Below, piece by piece: positions 54,597 to 64,000 of a stretch of 64,000 bases of DNA. The notes under the pieces are model-generated. The model was not told the origin of the DNA. It saw only the letters and a list, made by a program, of their open reading frames with translations, and searched no databases. Origin of the DNA: Ornithodoros turicata (lineage: Eukaryota > Arthropoda > Arachnida > Ixodida > Argasidae); contig NC_088202.1 of NCBI RefSeq assembly GCF_037126465.1, positions 89,694,160 through 89,758,159 on the forward strand, read 5' to 3'. The position numbers were made by a program, and so were the translations under genes. Positions within the stretch are counted from its first letter, which is position 1; the number at the start of each line of letters is the position of its first letter.

Positions 54597-55093
54597 CTTC
54601 AAAAGGAAGCAATAGCCTTCGCTTGTGATCGTCGAGCTTGTAGCATCACACTGGAAGTTGCAAGATATCCCCCACAGTGAAGGCACATATCAAGTCAGTT
54701 TGGTGTCACCATATTTGTTGTCATTGGTTTATGCAAAAAGAATGTACGAAGATTGACAGTCTGTCTGTCAGTCAGTGAAGTGAGTGGTATGTTGTACTTG
54801 TGCAATTATGATTGTAGGAGCAGATTTTTGAAAATCCATGTTTTGGATATCAACTATATTTGATGTTCCCCTGGAATGTGTTAGATGAACTGAGGAAAAC
54901 TTTAAAGGGTGGGCATGATAGAGCCATGGCCATGGGGCAAGAATTAACCTTACAACATGAATGCAAGCATCTTCGAAAAACTGTGCACCTTCTAGTTGGT
55001 GTGCATGGCAACACAATAGTACTCATGATGCTCTTCCTGTTGGAAAGCACAGGAATGCTGAAGGGGCTCTCCGTTAATAATCGCATAACTAAC

Positions 55094-55201
55094 CTGTGGC
55101 ACAGGTAAAGTGGGAATACACCATACGTTTTTTATCTGGATTTTGCTCCAGATACACCTTGAGAATAAAATTTCTTGCAGCTGCATGGTCCTGCTTGGGA
55201 C
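55094..55201 (-). CDS. Gq-alpha exon 7, alternative version
   Basis: 108 bp from acceptor GTTTATAG to donor CAG|GTTAGT on the minus strand. It encodes [20 protein letters not shown], then [15 protein letters not shown], with the same phase at both ends as the 50,213 exon. It keeps the FTCAT nucleotide-binding loop but differs in the alpha-4/beta-6 region ([13 protein letters not shown] against [13 protein letters not shown]), a surface that contributes to receptor and effector contacts. It lies only 215 bp downstream of the previous exon. The most likely partner is the EFNFA terminal exon. Confidence 0.92.
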
Positions 55202-55303
55202 CTATAAACACCATCATTGTAATATTTCCCACCACAGTTGTATTTAGTTAAAGGCAATGCAGCCTCATTAAACCTTTCTTTATACTATGCACTGTTAGTG
55301 TTA

Positions 55304-55675
<372 letters not shown>

Positions 55676-56097
55676 TCATTCCCAATATACAATGCGCAAG
55701 TCTCAAATGTTCTATGCAATCAAGGACCGTGCATTTGGCCCATATGTTCATTCTAAGTTAGATCTTAACGTAATAGAGGCACAAACACATTTGTGAAACT
55801 TCATGACCTTAGAAAATTTGTTGCCAGGATATGCGACTCTGCATTGTGAAATCCAGTTATGTGTCCAACACAGCTTGACAGAATGTACAGGTCAAATATT
55901 GTCACCTTGAGCTTCATTCCCAAACATGCGATTTTCATACGCAGCCATAGCGAGAAAATATCACTCCTTGCTCTCACTCAGGTACCATCCCCAAACGTGC
56001 CACCGAGCTAGAGCACGAAAAATTGGCAGCGAGAGCTAGAAATCACAGTCTTGCTGGTATCTGCAACCTCGCGATCACCGAGTCACCGAAAAGGTTA

Positions 56098-56169
56098 GCC
56101 AGCTGTAGGACTCGACCACTCATCTTCTGGATTACCGGTCCAGGGCTCTACCAATTGAGCTAAGCTAAC
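56098..56169 (-). other. tRNA-Thr(GGU)-like sequence, probable SINE head or pseudogene
   Basis: On the minus strand: acceptor GTTAGCT pairing with AGCTGGC (two G-T pairs), D stem GCTC/GAGC with AATTGGTA loop, and anticodon stem CTGGA/TCCAG with loop CCGGTAA (anticodon GGT). The T arm GTGGTCGAGTCCTAC is about 2 nt short of normal and does not fold properly. This suggests a tRNA-derived repeat rather than a working gene. It lies in a Gq-alpha intron. Confidence 0.55.
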
Positions 56170-56329
56170 ACCTCCCCAGCGACTTCCAAGGGCACGTCAT
56201 CTGAAGGGACAAACCAACCACTTTCTCACTCATCCCCCTTTCACTCTTACATTTTTCTCACTCATACACGCATTCATGTGACGGGATCGACGTAAGCGAC
56301 ATCAATTTCTCATATTTGCTTCTCAGACG

Positions 56330-56889
<560 letters not shown>

Positions 56890-57935
56890 TCACCTTTACA
56901 TCACCTTTAGGGCATAGAATTCAGGCTGCCAATAATACAAAAATGGTACTTGCGGAAGTGTGTTATACACAGAGCCTGAAGTCTTTGGGAAATATTTTTT
57001 TCTAAATTTGGGGGTAAAAATCGGGCAATGAAACATGTGTATTAAATTCATGCGAATTCGGGTGAAAAAACTTACAGTATGCTAAATTTGGGGAGAAAAC
57101 GGGCTCAGTTACTCTAACTGTAGTGGTTTGGTACAAACAGTGATGTAACTGCATTTGCTGCCAAACAAGTAAGTATCAGGGTTGTTAAGTAACTTATAAA
57201 AGTATCTGAGAACGTGTACTTAGATACTTTTTGTGTATCTTGAGGAAATATTAGATACATTTTCAAACACGCACTTCTAACTAACTTAATTACTTTTTTC
57301 AGTAACTTGTATCTGTCTGAGTATTTTTTGAGTAAAAACGACGAAACACCGTCGCCGAGGAGGAGGAGGTGGCGCGAAGGGCACGCCGACACTAGGGATC
57401 CTCCATGCGCGAGAAACTGCAGCAATCCGTCGAGGCTCCCTATCCGACACCAGGCACGAGCTCCACTCCTCCTCGCCCTTGCTGCACGTGATCAGGATCA
57501 CGCCCTCGCACGTGACATTCCTTGTTCCTCTCCACTCTCTTGGCGACCTTGGCGGTAGAGAAGAGAATGGCCAAGTTTGAAGGCGTCGACGCCACCTCGG
57601 GCGCGGACGCCGTCTGTGAGGCTGTAACTACGAGCCAGCGAAAAGTTGCATCCGTTTTGTCAGAGGTACCGTGGCCACAATATCGAGAGCACTCTATATT
57701 CATCGGAACGAAGGAGAACGGGAATCTTGAGCTGAAATGTCTCCGCTGTGAGCCGAAGACCAAGTTTCTAAGCATCTCACCTGACCCTGTCTCGTTACCT
57801 TCAGTTTCGACGTTCGTTTCAATGTTTTGCCTGCAATTACGTACAATTACCCAAGAAGGGATGTCTCTGTGGCTCTAGAGTGACACCTATTATAAAGGCG
57901 AAAGATATGGTCTGCGTACAGAACTGCAAAAAGTA

Positions 57936-58790
57936 CCGTATTTTCTCGCATATAATACGAGGTGCAATTTATAGACTCCTATCAAAAAAAGTTTTCTGAC
58001 TCCCGTATAATACGACATTTCAGTTCCACCCCCTAACCAAGAAAAGCTCATCGTATGCCTTTCTCACATTCATCACATGTCTCTGGAAGTCAATCAGCTT
58101 CTGTTCGTAATGTAGGGGCAGCTTCTGGGAGATGCTAGTCCGGCGCCTGAGACAGAAGCCTGCTCGTCGCATGAAACGTTGGAGCCATCCGTTGCTTGCC
58201 TTGAAAGATGGACCCTTGCCGCCGTTCGTTGCGATGCCGTCGTTTCTGGCGAGCTGCACTGCCTTCATTCGAATTGCTTGCCCGGTTACGGCGATGTGCC
58301 GCGACCGAAGGTCTTTAACGTATTCGATGAGTTGCTTCTCGATCTCCGGATGATGTCCCTTCTTCGGGCCACGAAACGCTTTCCGTGTTGCTGAGCACTG
58401 AAACAACGACGCCCGCTGACGACGCCAAACACGAATGTTGGCTTCGTTAATCCCAAACTTTCGTGCAGCAGACATATTACTAGACGCTTCGGCCGCCAGT
58501 ACAACTTCCCGTTTGTACTTGGCCGTGTACGAAGCCCGGCGTGGAGCCATGCCCGCGCGCGCGGTTACTTTCGGAAAGTTGGCGGGTGAGATGAAATCAC
58601 GTGGGTGCGCGCGCATGACCAGGAGAGCTAAGGGGAGAGGGGAAACGTACACTCTTTCAAGAGAGGAGCGGGGCTCGTCGCCGTGGCTCATACAACCCGC
58701 AAATAATACGAACTCGCGTATAATACGAGTCCGCATTTTGGGGGTCCATTTTTCGGAAAAAAACCTCGTATTATATGCGAGAAAATACGG
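57936..58790 (-). mobile_element. pogo-like element with 28-bp identical ends
   Basis: Ends CCGTATTTTCTCGCATATAA, then TACGAGGT, are exact inverted repeats, flanked by TA on both sides (57,934-57,935; 58,791-58,792). The length is 855 bp. It carries one minus-strand ORF with only the DNA-binding domains. Nested inside the hAT at 57,177-58,947. Confidence 0.9.
58020..58550 (-). CDS. Truncated pogo-like transposase: DNA-binding domains only
   Basis: 176 codons, open, from ATG at 58,550 (MAPRRASYTAKYKREVVLAA). Residues ~5-50 form a psq/CENP-B-type helix-turn-helix (KYKREVVLAAEASSNMSAAR, KFGINEANIRVWRRQ). Residues ~65-140 form the second, CENP-B/Tc5-type DNA-binding domain (EIEKQLIEYVKDLRSRHIAV, FKASNGWLQRFMRRAGFCLR). 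The frame ends after KAYDELFLVRGWN, before any DDE catalytic residue. Such a protein could bind element ends but not cut. Whether it is expressed is unknown. A longer frame extends upstream but lacks similarity there, which is why I chose this Met. Confidence 0.75.
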   Translation of the reverse strand: MAPRRASYTAKYKREVVLAAEASSNMSAARKFGINEANIRVWRRQRASLFQCSATRKAFRGPKKGHHPEIEKQLIEYVKDLRSRHIAVTGQAIRMKAVQLARNDGIATNGGKGPSFKASNGWLQRFMRRAGFCLRRRTSISQKLPLHYEQKLIDFQRHVMNVRKAYDELFLVRGWN

Positions 58791-59377
58791 TAACTCCACC
58801 CGTACTCTGATACTTTTCCAAGGTATTTGTAACTGTATCTCAGTATTTTTTCCTGTCAGTAACTCTAACTGTAACTTAATTACTTTTGAAGCTGAATATC
58901 TGTAACTGTAACTTAGTTACTTTTGAAAAGTAACTTTAACAACCCTGAGTAAGTTAGTGCATTCCTACAGACATCCCAGTGAGGGCAATTTGCCGGGTAA
59001 AAATCGGGTTTCACCCTAAAGAGGAAACCTTCAACTCGGGGCGCAAATTCGGTGGGAGAATCGGGTAAAACCCTAAAACTTCAGGCTCTAGTTATACAGC
59101 TGTATCACAACCAACATCCCTGTGAGCAGTCATCAGAAAGTGAGCACAAATACCCAGGACAACATAATGGCTCAAGTTTGTGCAATGCGGGCTTTCCAAC
59201 GAATGCAGTGCCTTATTTGGCAACAGATGAAAACTGACTAACGCGACAAGGTTGCCAGTAGGCACCAGCCTAGTAGTGTAACCATTGGGGCTATCACCAG
59301 CTTTCGATGTGAGGCCACGTCTGTGAGGTCAACATAAAGTTCCTCAACCAAGCGTGGGACGTATCCCACACAGACGC

Positions 59378-59523
59378 TTGAGAAGAAGGTCAAGAAGATC
59401 AAGATGATAGAGAGCGGACAAACATAAGTCGAAGTGGCAAAAGAGTTCAAAATATCGAAGCAGACGCTGTCCTACTACGTGTGGAACGAGACAAAGATTT
59501 TGTCTGCCCTTGAAAACTCATAC
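59378..59523 (+). pseudogene. pogo-type helix-turn-helix fragment next to a splice donor
   Basis: The plus strand encodes EKKVKKIKMIESGQT, a stop, then VEVAKEFKISKQTLSYYVWN, ETKILSALEN, the N-terminal helix-turn-helix of a pogo/Tigger transposase. It ends about 18 bp from the donor site (59,540-59,541) of the Gq-alpha exon on the other strand. No inverted ends were found. Confidence 0.65.
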
Positions 59524-59541
59524 TGCAAGAATCAAGCTTAC

Positions 59542-59670
59542 CTGAAAATGATGGAGTCTAAGTCGAAAGGGTACTCGATGATACCTGTTGTCGGAACTCG
59601 GACTCGGAGGATGTCTTGCTGTGTGGGGAGGTAGTCTGGCGCTGCTATTCTGTCTACATCACTCAAATAG
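59542..59670 (-). CDS. Gq-alpha constitutive exon (switch I)
   Basis: 129 bp, acceptor TCTCCTACCCACAG, donor CAG|GTAAGC on the minus strand. After one base completing a Tyr codon, it encodes [20 protein letters not shown], then [20 protein letters not shown] and IF plus two bases of Arg. [10 protein letters not shown] is switch I with the catalytic Arg and Mg-binding Thr, diagnostic of Gq/G11. It is the most upstream exon found. Exons with the N terminus, P-loop and helical domain are not in 59,671-64,000 as far as I can see. Confidence 0.95.
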
Positions 59671-61068
59671 CTGTGGGTAGGAGAAAAAGTTGCTTTACTG
59701 CCTTTGGAATAACTATTGCATTTGTGAACAAACACAATACACCAGGTCAGCAGGAAAGTTATGTAGGCTCAGGCTTTATATTTCCAACATTAGACAACAC
59801 AGACATTCATTTCTGAAGGCATGCAGGTATCTCAGGTAGGCTTTGCATTGAGGTATAACAAAACTGAAAAAAATTGTGTATCAGAATTTTTTTTTCACTG
59901 ACATTATCTAATTTGCACTGTACATCAAATTCTCCAGAACATCCATGCTACAGCTCTGATAAAAAATTCATATTTGCAGAAATTTCTAGTTGGTGTCCCA
60001 AAGGCTCCCTAGCCAACTTTCCCACAACGCTTTTTAAATGGGACATGCTGTATTAATCTTCACACTACAATTTATCTGTAAAAGCAATACCAAAATAGAT
60101 ACTCATGTTGCAAGACCTGGCACATCAAATTTTATATAACTCAGAAATGATCATAAAATGTGACTGCTGGTATTGCAAGACTGTGATAGGCTTTTGCAAA
60201 GGTACCACAAACAAAGGTTGAAAACTCTTTTGGTCTATTGAGTTCTGCGCAAACAGTTGCAGCTAATAAATTATAAGCCAAGAATCGCACAGAGGAAGAG
60301 GATGAGGTTTCTTGATCAATCCTGGGCGCAACTGTTAATCACATGAGCTTTCACAGATAATTTTTGGCATGTAACAGTTGTACAGTACTACAGTCTGATA
60401 CCTGAAGCAAACAGCGGTTCTGTTCTGTTCTGCTCTAGCAACAGGTCAGTCATGTTCATCGTATGACTAATTTGTAGCAGACGCAGCATCACATGAGCAT
60501 GACACTTGAGAATAGGAACTGCTCAGATTTCTCACTAACACAGAGCATGGAGCAGCACTTTCGGCAGGAATAAAGATTCAGGAAACAAGAGTTCACTATA
60601 TGTGCAGTGCTGAGCACTTCTCGCAAACCGCCACCAGGAACCATTTTAGAATCAACGGTAGGAAGTGATGGCATCAGAAATTAGCAATGCGACCTGCATT
60701 GCATTGCAAAAATGTGCAATGTAGCCAGGAACACCCTGGGGCCATCAAGTGATCATGTGATTAGTGTGTTATTTGATTACAAATTACGTGTAGATGCCCC
60801 ATGGAAATGTTCGATCAGTAGAGCGTCATAGTTTTTGGAGATAAACAAAAACAAATGGCATATTCACGTCCAGTTTCAGTTTTACTGTGAGCAAGATAAA
60901 GGTGATTGTGATACTGCTTACAGGTATGGTAAAATGTAATTGACTAGTTTTGTTTGGAATTGGTGGCTTGATTGCTCAGAAAAACAAAAAACGGAAAGTG
61001 ATAGTGACATCGTGGCAGTGGAAGTACTCCATACTCCATTCAATTATCAAGATTTGTCTACAAATTTA
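59671..61068. other. Gq-alpha intron or upstream sequence, no gene seen
   Basis: AT-rich, with no recognisable coding domain on either strand and no obvious repeat. Confidence 0.45.
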
Positions 61069-61968
61069 CCGTATTTTCTCTAATTTAAGAACCTCAGACT
61101 CTCTGGTTGTGAAAGTTCAATAAACGAACACAACCTTGTCAGTCTGTCACATGATCGTGTGCAGATCGACTTCCTTTTCTATTGCATGAACAAGAGTTGA
61201 GACAGTTGTGAGTTTTCCTTCCCTAATTTACCATTGGACCGAGAAGGAAGTTGATGATGATGATTAGTGTTTTGATGGCGCAGCAGAGACGAAGGCTATA
61301 AAGCACCAAAACGTCGAAAGTTGTTATGACACCAAAGTTATGACAAAGTCAATGATGGTGTCATACCCCACGCAATGCAAATGAAAGGTGATACATACTA
61401 TGCTTTTCGAAAGGAGATAGACAAGATGAAAACTGTACGGCTGACTGAAGCTGTAGAGCAATGTTGGTGCTGAACACACTCTGTGGACTGATGAAGTGCA
61501 AGATAAAAAAATGTAACAGTGTCTTATTGGTTATTTCTGGAGGACTGACAGCAGTGCTGCATACTCTCGACATGCTCATCAACAACAAGCCTTTGAAGGA
61601 AGAAAATCTGTGCGGAGTACAAAGAATGAGCCAGCATCCGACAGCCAACACTAACCAGAAAGATACGCCAGGGGTCATTGCACAGAAAGTCTGATGTGTG
61701 GAAGGGCATACAGCCAGAAACGACCGAGAAGTACAGCATAAGCAATGATCTGAATAGCTGCGAAGACTATGAGAGGTGAACGACTGCAAAAAAAAAAAAA
61801 AATGGAAATCTGTTCTGTTTAGTGCATTAAACTTAGTTCACAATTTTCACTTGCTTCAAGTAGTGTTTCCAAACTCCCTGTACTCGAATGTAAGTGTCAC
61901 CCCACTTTCAGCCGCCTCAATTTTGGAAGAAAAAAAAAAACGGTGTCATTAGAATCGAGAAAATACGG
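61069..61968 (+). mobile_element. pogo-like element with a DDE fragment
   Basis: Ends CCGTATTTTCTCTAATT and (reverse complement) CCGTATTTTCTCGATTC share the first 12 bases with each other and with the element at 57,936. The plus-strand frame 61,461-61,694 contains KKCNSVLLVISGGLTAVLHT, LDMLINNKPLKEE, matching the end of the pogo/Tigger DDE domain (IPGGLT-x2-LQPLD-x2-INKPFK). It is decayed. Confidence 0.7.
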
Positions 61969-62400
61969 AAATCAACAGACTGCAGATTTATATGCACAAC
62001 AAATTCGTGAAGCATGCATGCAATTATGCAACAAAAACTGTAAAAACGTGAAGTGAAGTACACAGCACCAACTTCGAAAACACGCTTATTTTTGCGCGAC
62101 TGTGACATCTCTCTCTCGGGCTACTAGCTCCTCGATGCAAATAAGAAATGGCTATCAAATGGAAAGCAACATATTGTCACTGCGTACTTATTACCAAAGT
62201 CACATGGGAAGGCTTCAATAATCATCGAAACCAATAGTTGACACAGTTCGCGCATATTCGATGGCCATTGATGACTGACTGTGTGACAGGGGTATGTATG
62301 AGGTTCCGGATTGAATACACTGCGTTACAGTGCTCCAAGTTCCCATGACTGAAGCTTCGATGTTTGTCTGGTAGGACTAGCTTGAAGGCGGAGATGTTGC

Positions 62401-62872
62401 TCTTAAAGAAAGGGTCGCATCCGTTCCAGACCCTTTCAAAACTACAGTGTCACTTAATTCCTTACGAACCACTGACTACGGCATGGGAAATCCCACGCGA
62501 AATACTCGTGTAGTTTCGCTGTTATTCGACGGAATACGTGACAATAGCAGACTACGGATATTGAGGGCATGCCGGAATTCCCTCTCTGGAAAATCGAGAA
62601 AACGTCGGTCTATAATTGGCCAATGATAGAACACCTTTGAGAAAAGGAATGCCGCGGCCGTGCGGGCATCTGGACTGTGCCTTTCCTCCACAGCGCACCG
62701 CCCTCTCACTCCTTCGCTTACGAAGTGACATCACGCTGGTGGAGCTTCTGCAGCCGCGGAGGCAGCGCTGATCTTCGGAACGAAAAAGATTAGTCAGGTA
62801 GACTGTTAGCCGATGCCAAACACATTGGTATCGGTTTCATAGATGGTTTCCGGATGCGACTGTCCCTTTAGA
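62401..62872. mobile_element. MITE with AAAGGG...TCGCATCC ends
   Basis: The left end TCTTAAAGAAAGGGTCGCAT (then CC) and the reverse complement of the right end (CTCTAAAGGGACAGTCGCAT, then CC) form an imperfect inverted repeat. The interior has no transposase. Confidence 0.5.
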
Positions 62873-63479
62873 GGGGATCAAAGGAGTTTGGGGGTCTCAC
62901 AGGCTACTGGGAGTATATTCTGTATTCAATGCTCATTAGTTTGAATACATGCATACTGCAACGTAGGAAGAAGTACAATTATGCGCTATTTTGTGAGGCA
63001 CACTGACTGTGCGGCGTGTGGAACGAGGAGTTTCACGTCAAAATGACCAACAAATATGTCGGAACGACGATATTTACCAACTGCCAATGAAGACGACTTG
63101 TGGATTTCTAACAAGAATTGTTCCACTTCAAATCGTATTTTTTGTCAGCAAGAGTGTTGTAGAACATTTTGTAGAACAAGCTGTAGAACATAGTTGTACC
63201 AGAGATGGACTACAAAATCACACAACAGCTCTATTCGAACAGTCGTAACACTGCTCTCGCTTCTTATGCACACGCAAATGCAAATCTGACCTGTACTGCT
63301 TCTTTTGCAGCGGCTAATAGCTTTGCTGCTGGCACTACAGAATATGCGTCTCGATTAGGTGTATCACTAATCCAAGTCTGAGCTCCCCTCATACGGCATT
63401 GACTGGACAAAGAAATGCGGGAAGGGGACGTTCTGCAAACTGTTTCCTTAGACAGAAAGGTTTGCTGGAGGTGATGTAC

Positions 63480-63626
63480 CCTTCACGGCTTTCCACGATT
63501 CACCTTTCTTCACGTTTTAATTACAAACTGTGCAACGGATGAACCCCACTCCTTTTGCGTTACTGTCCTGGTGACGGAATCCTTCATATGGCGAAGAGAA
63601 GTTTTTACACTTTAGTGCCCCTTTAA
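63480..63626. repeat. Right-arm copy of the foldback MITE family at 11,150
   Basis: AACTGTGCAACGGATGA, CTCCTTTTGCGTTACTGTC, GGTGACGGAATCCTTCAT and ACTTTAGTGCCCCTTTAAAG match the right arm of the 11,150-11,566 element (GACGCAACGGATGACG, TTCCTTTTGTGTTGGTGTC, TATAGTGCCCCTTTAAG). The left arm was not located. Confidence 0.6.
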
Positions 63627-64000
63627 AGTTGCTCATGGTCACAGGAGCTTAGCACAATTGTTGCAACCTGTGCAGAAGCCAACCGTACCATCAATCTTGT
63701 AGGATTCATCAATAATGGCCACTTAGAAGGTTTACATCACATGTATGGTATCTCATTTACATCTGTATCCGGGTGTACCCAGCATACATATGCCTTCCTG
63801 AGGTCTCGGTCAGCGCTCATTTCTCGGTCTTGCTAGGGTACATGGCTTCCCCCATCACCAAATAGGTATCATGAGGGGGAACATCTGGCTACCTACTCTT
63901 GCCTCCACGGAAACACATCACAATGTATAGAAACTGGCCCAGGACCTACACTAATGCTGTCCTGTTTCTATATACCGTAAAAGTCATTTTTCAGTGTGGA
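63627..64000. other. No gene recognised
   Basis: The last part of the window shows no coding domain or repeat that I can identify. Confidence 0.4.

Larger units (their letters stand above)
57177..58947 (+). mobile_element. hAT element in a Gq-alpha intron, hosting a pogo-like element
   Basis: Ends CAGGGTTGTTAAGTAACT and (reverse complement) CAGGGTTGTTAAAGTTACT form an inverted repeat. The flanks AGTAAGTA/AGTAAGTT agree at 7 of 8 bases. Sub-terminal AGTAACT/TAACTGTAACT repeats are typical of hATs. A frame at 57,522-57,878 has a BED-like zinc-finger start (WPQYREHSIF, LELKCLRCEPKTKFLS). The rest of the transposase is gone, and the interior is occupied by the element at 57,936-58,790. Confidence 0.75.

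Noticed and set aside
56098..56169. Functional tRNA-Thr gene
   Set aside because: The T arm is short and does not pair, the acceptor has two G-T pairs, and no pol III T-run terminator directly follows on the minus strand.
61361..61789. 142-codon minus-strand frame as a membrane protein
   Set aside because: It is antisense to a pogo DDE fragment and shows no family similarity.

Overview
This is a eukaryotic nuclear window, most likely from a chelicerate and probably an ixodid tick. The basis is a single intron-bearing animal gene (G protein alpha-q), dense and deeply nested transposable elements, a Penelope-like element with a GIY-YIG endonuclease, and a tRNA-derived SINE with intact pol III boxes. 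The species call is an inference; no mitochondrial or rRNA marker is present. There is no prokaryotic-style operon and no CRISPR array.

Layout. 1-5,080: debris of Ty3/Gypsy retrotransposons. 5,450-9,900: a nearly full-length but frameshifted non-LTR retrotransposon (endonuclease, RT, RNase H, CCHC) with a tRNA-derived SINE inserted in it, flanked by an exact-looking 12-bp duplication. 9,943-20,060: non-coding DNA with several MITEs, SINE tails and a near-perfect 64-nt hairpin. 20,150-25,810: a Gypsy-like gag-protease split by a 3,783-bp transposon (21,844-25,626) that has satellite-bearing inverted ends and an 8-bp target duplication. 25,930-27,190: a LINE 3' end and a MITE. 28,160-29,290: a Penelope-like element. 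29,400-34,860: a plus-strand BEL/Pao element whose RT is interrupted by a complete minus-strand BEL/Pao-type element (29,990-34,544) with 191-bp LTRs and the target duplication AAGTC. That inner element keeps gag and the extreme end of integrase, but in place of protease core/RT/RNase H/integrase it carries a Y-box (cold-shock) gene fragment in sense orientation. It is itself hit by a hAT element (which holds a LINE fragment) and probably by a solo LTR.

35,960-59,670 and beyond: the 3' half of the Gq-alpha gene on the minus strand. Three constitutive exons (59,542-59,670; 56,716-56,845; 55,417-55,570) are followed by two 108-bp exons that look mutually exclusive (55,094-55,201; 50,213-50,320) and two alternative terminal exons (49,851-49,933; 39,201-39,283). 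Upstream exons with the P-loop are not in the window. The introns are filled with DNA transposons: two related hATs, another hAT hosting a pogo-like element that retains an open DNA-binding ORF, and five more pogo/Tigger-like remnants. The 3.2-kb 3' UTR (about 35,960-39,200) is free of recognisable transposons.

The two observations most worth following are the LTR retrotransposon that has acquired a Y-box gene, and the interleaved alternative 3' exon sets of Gq-alpha.
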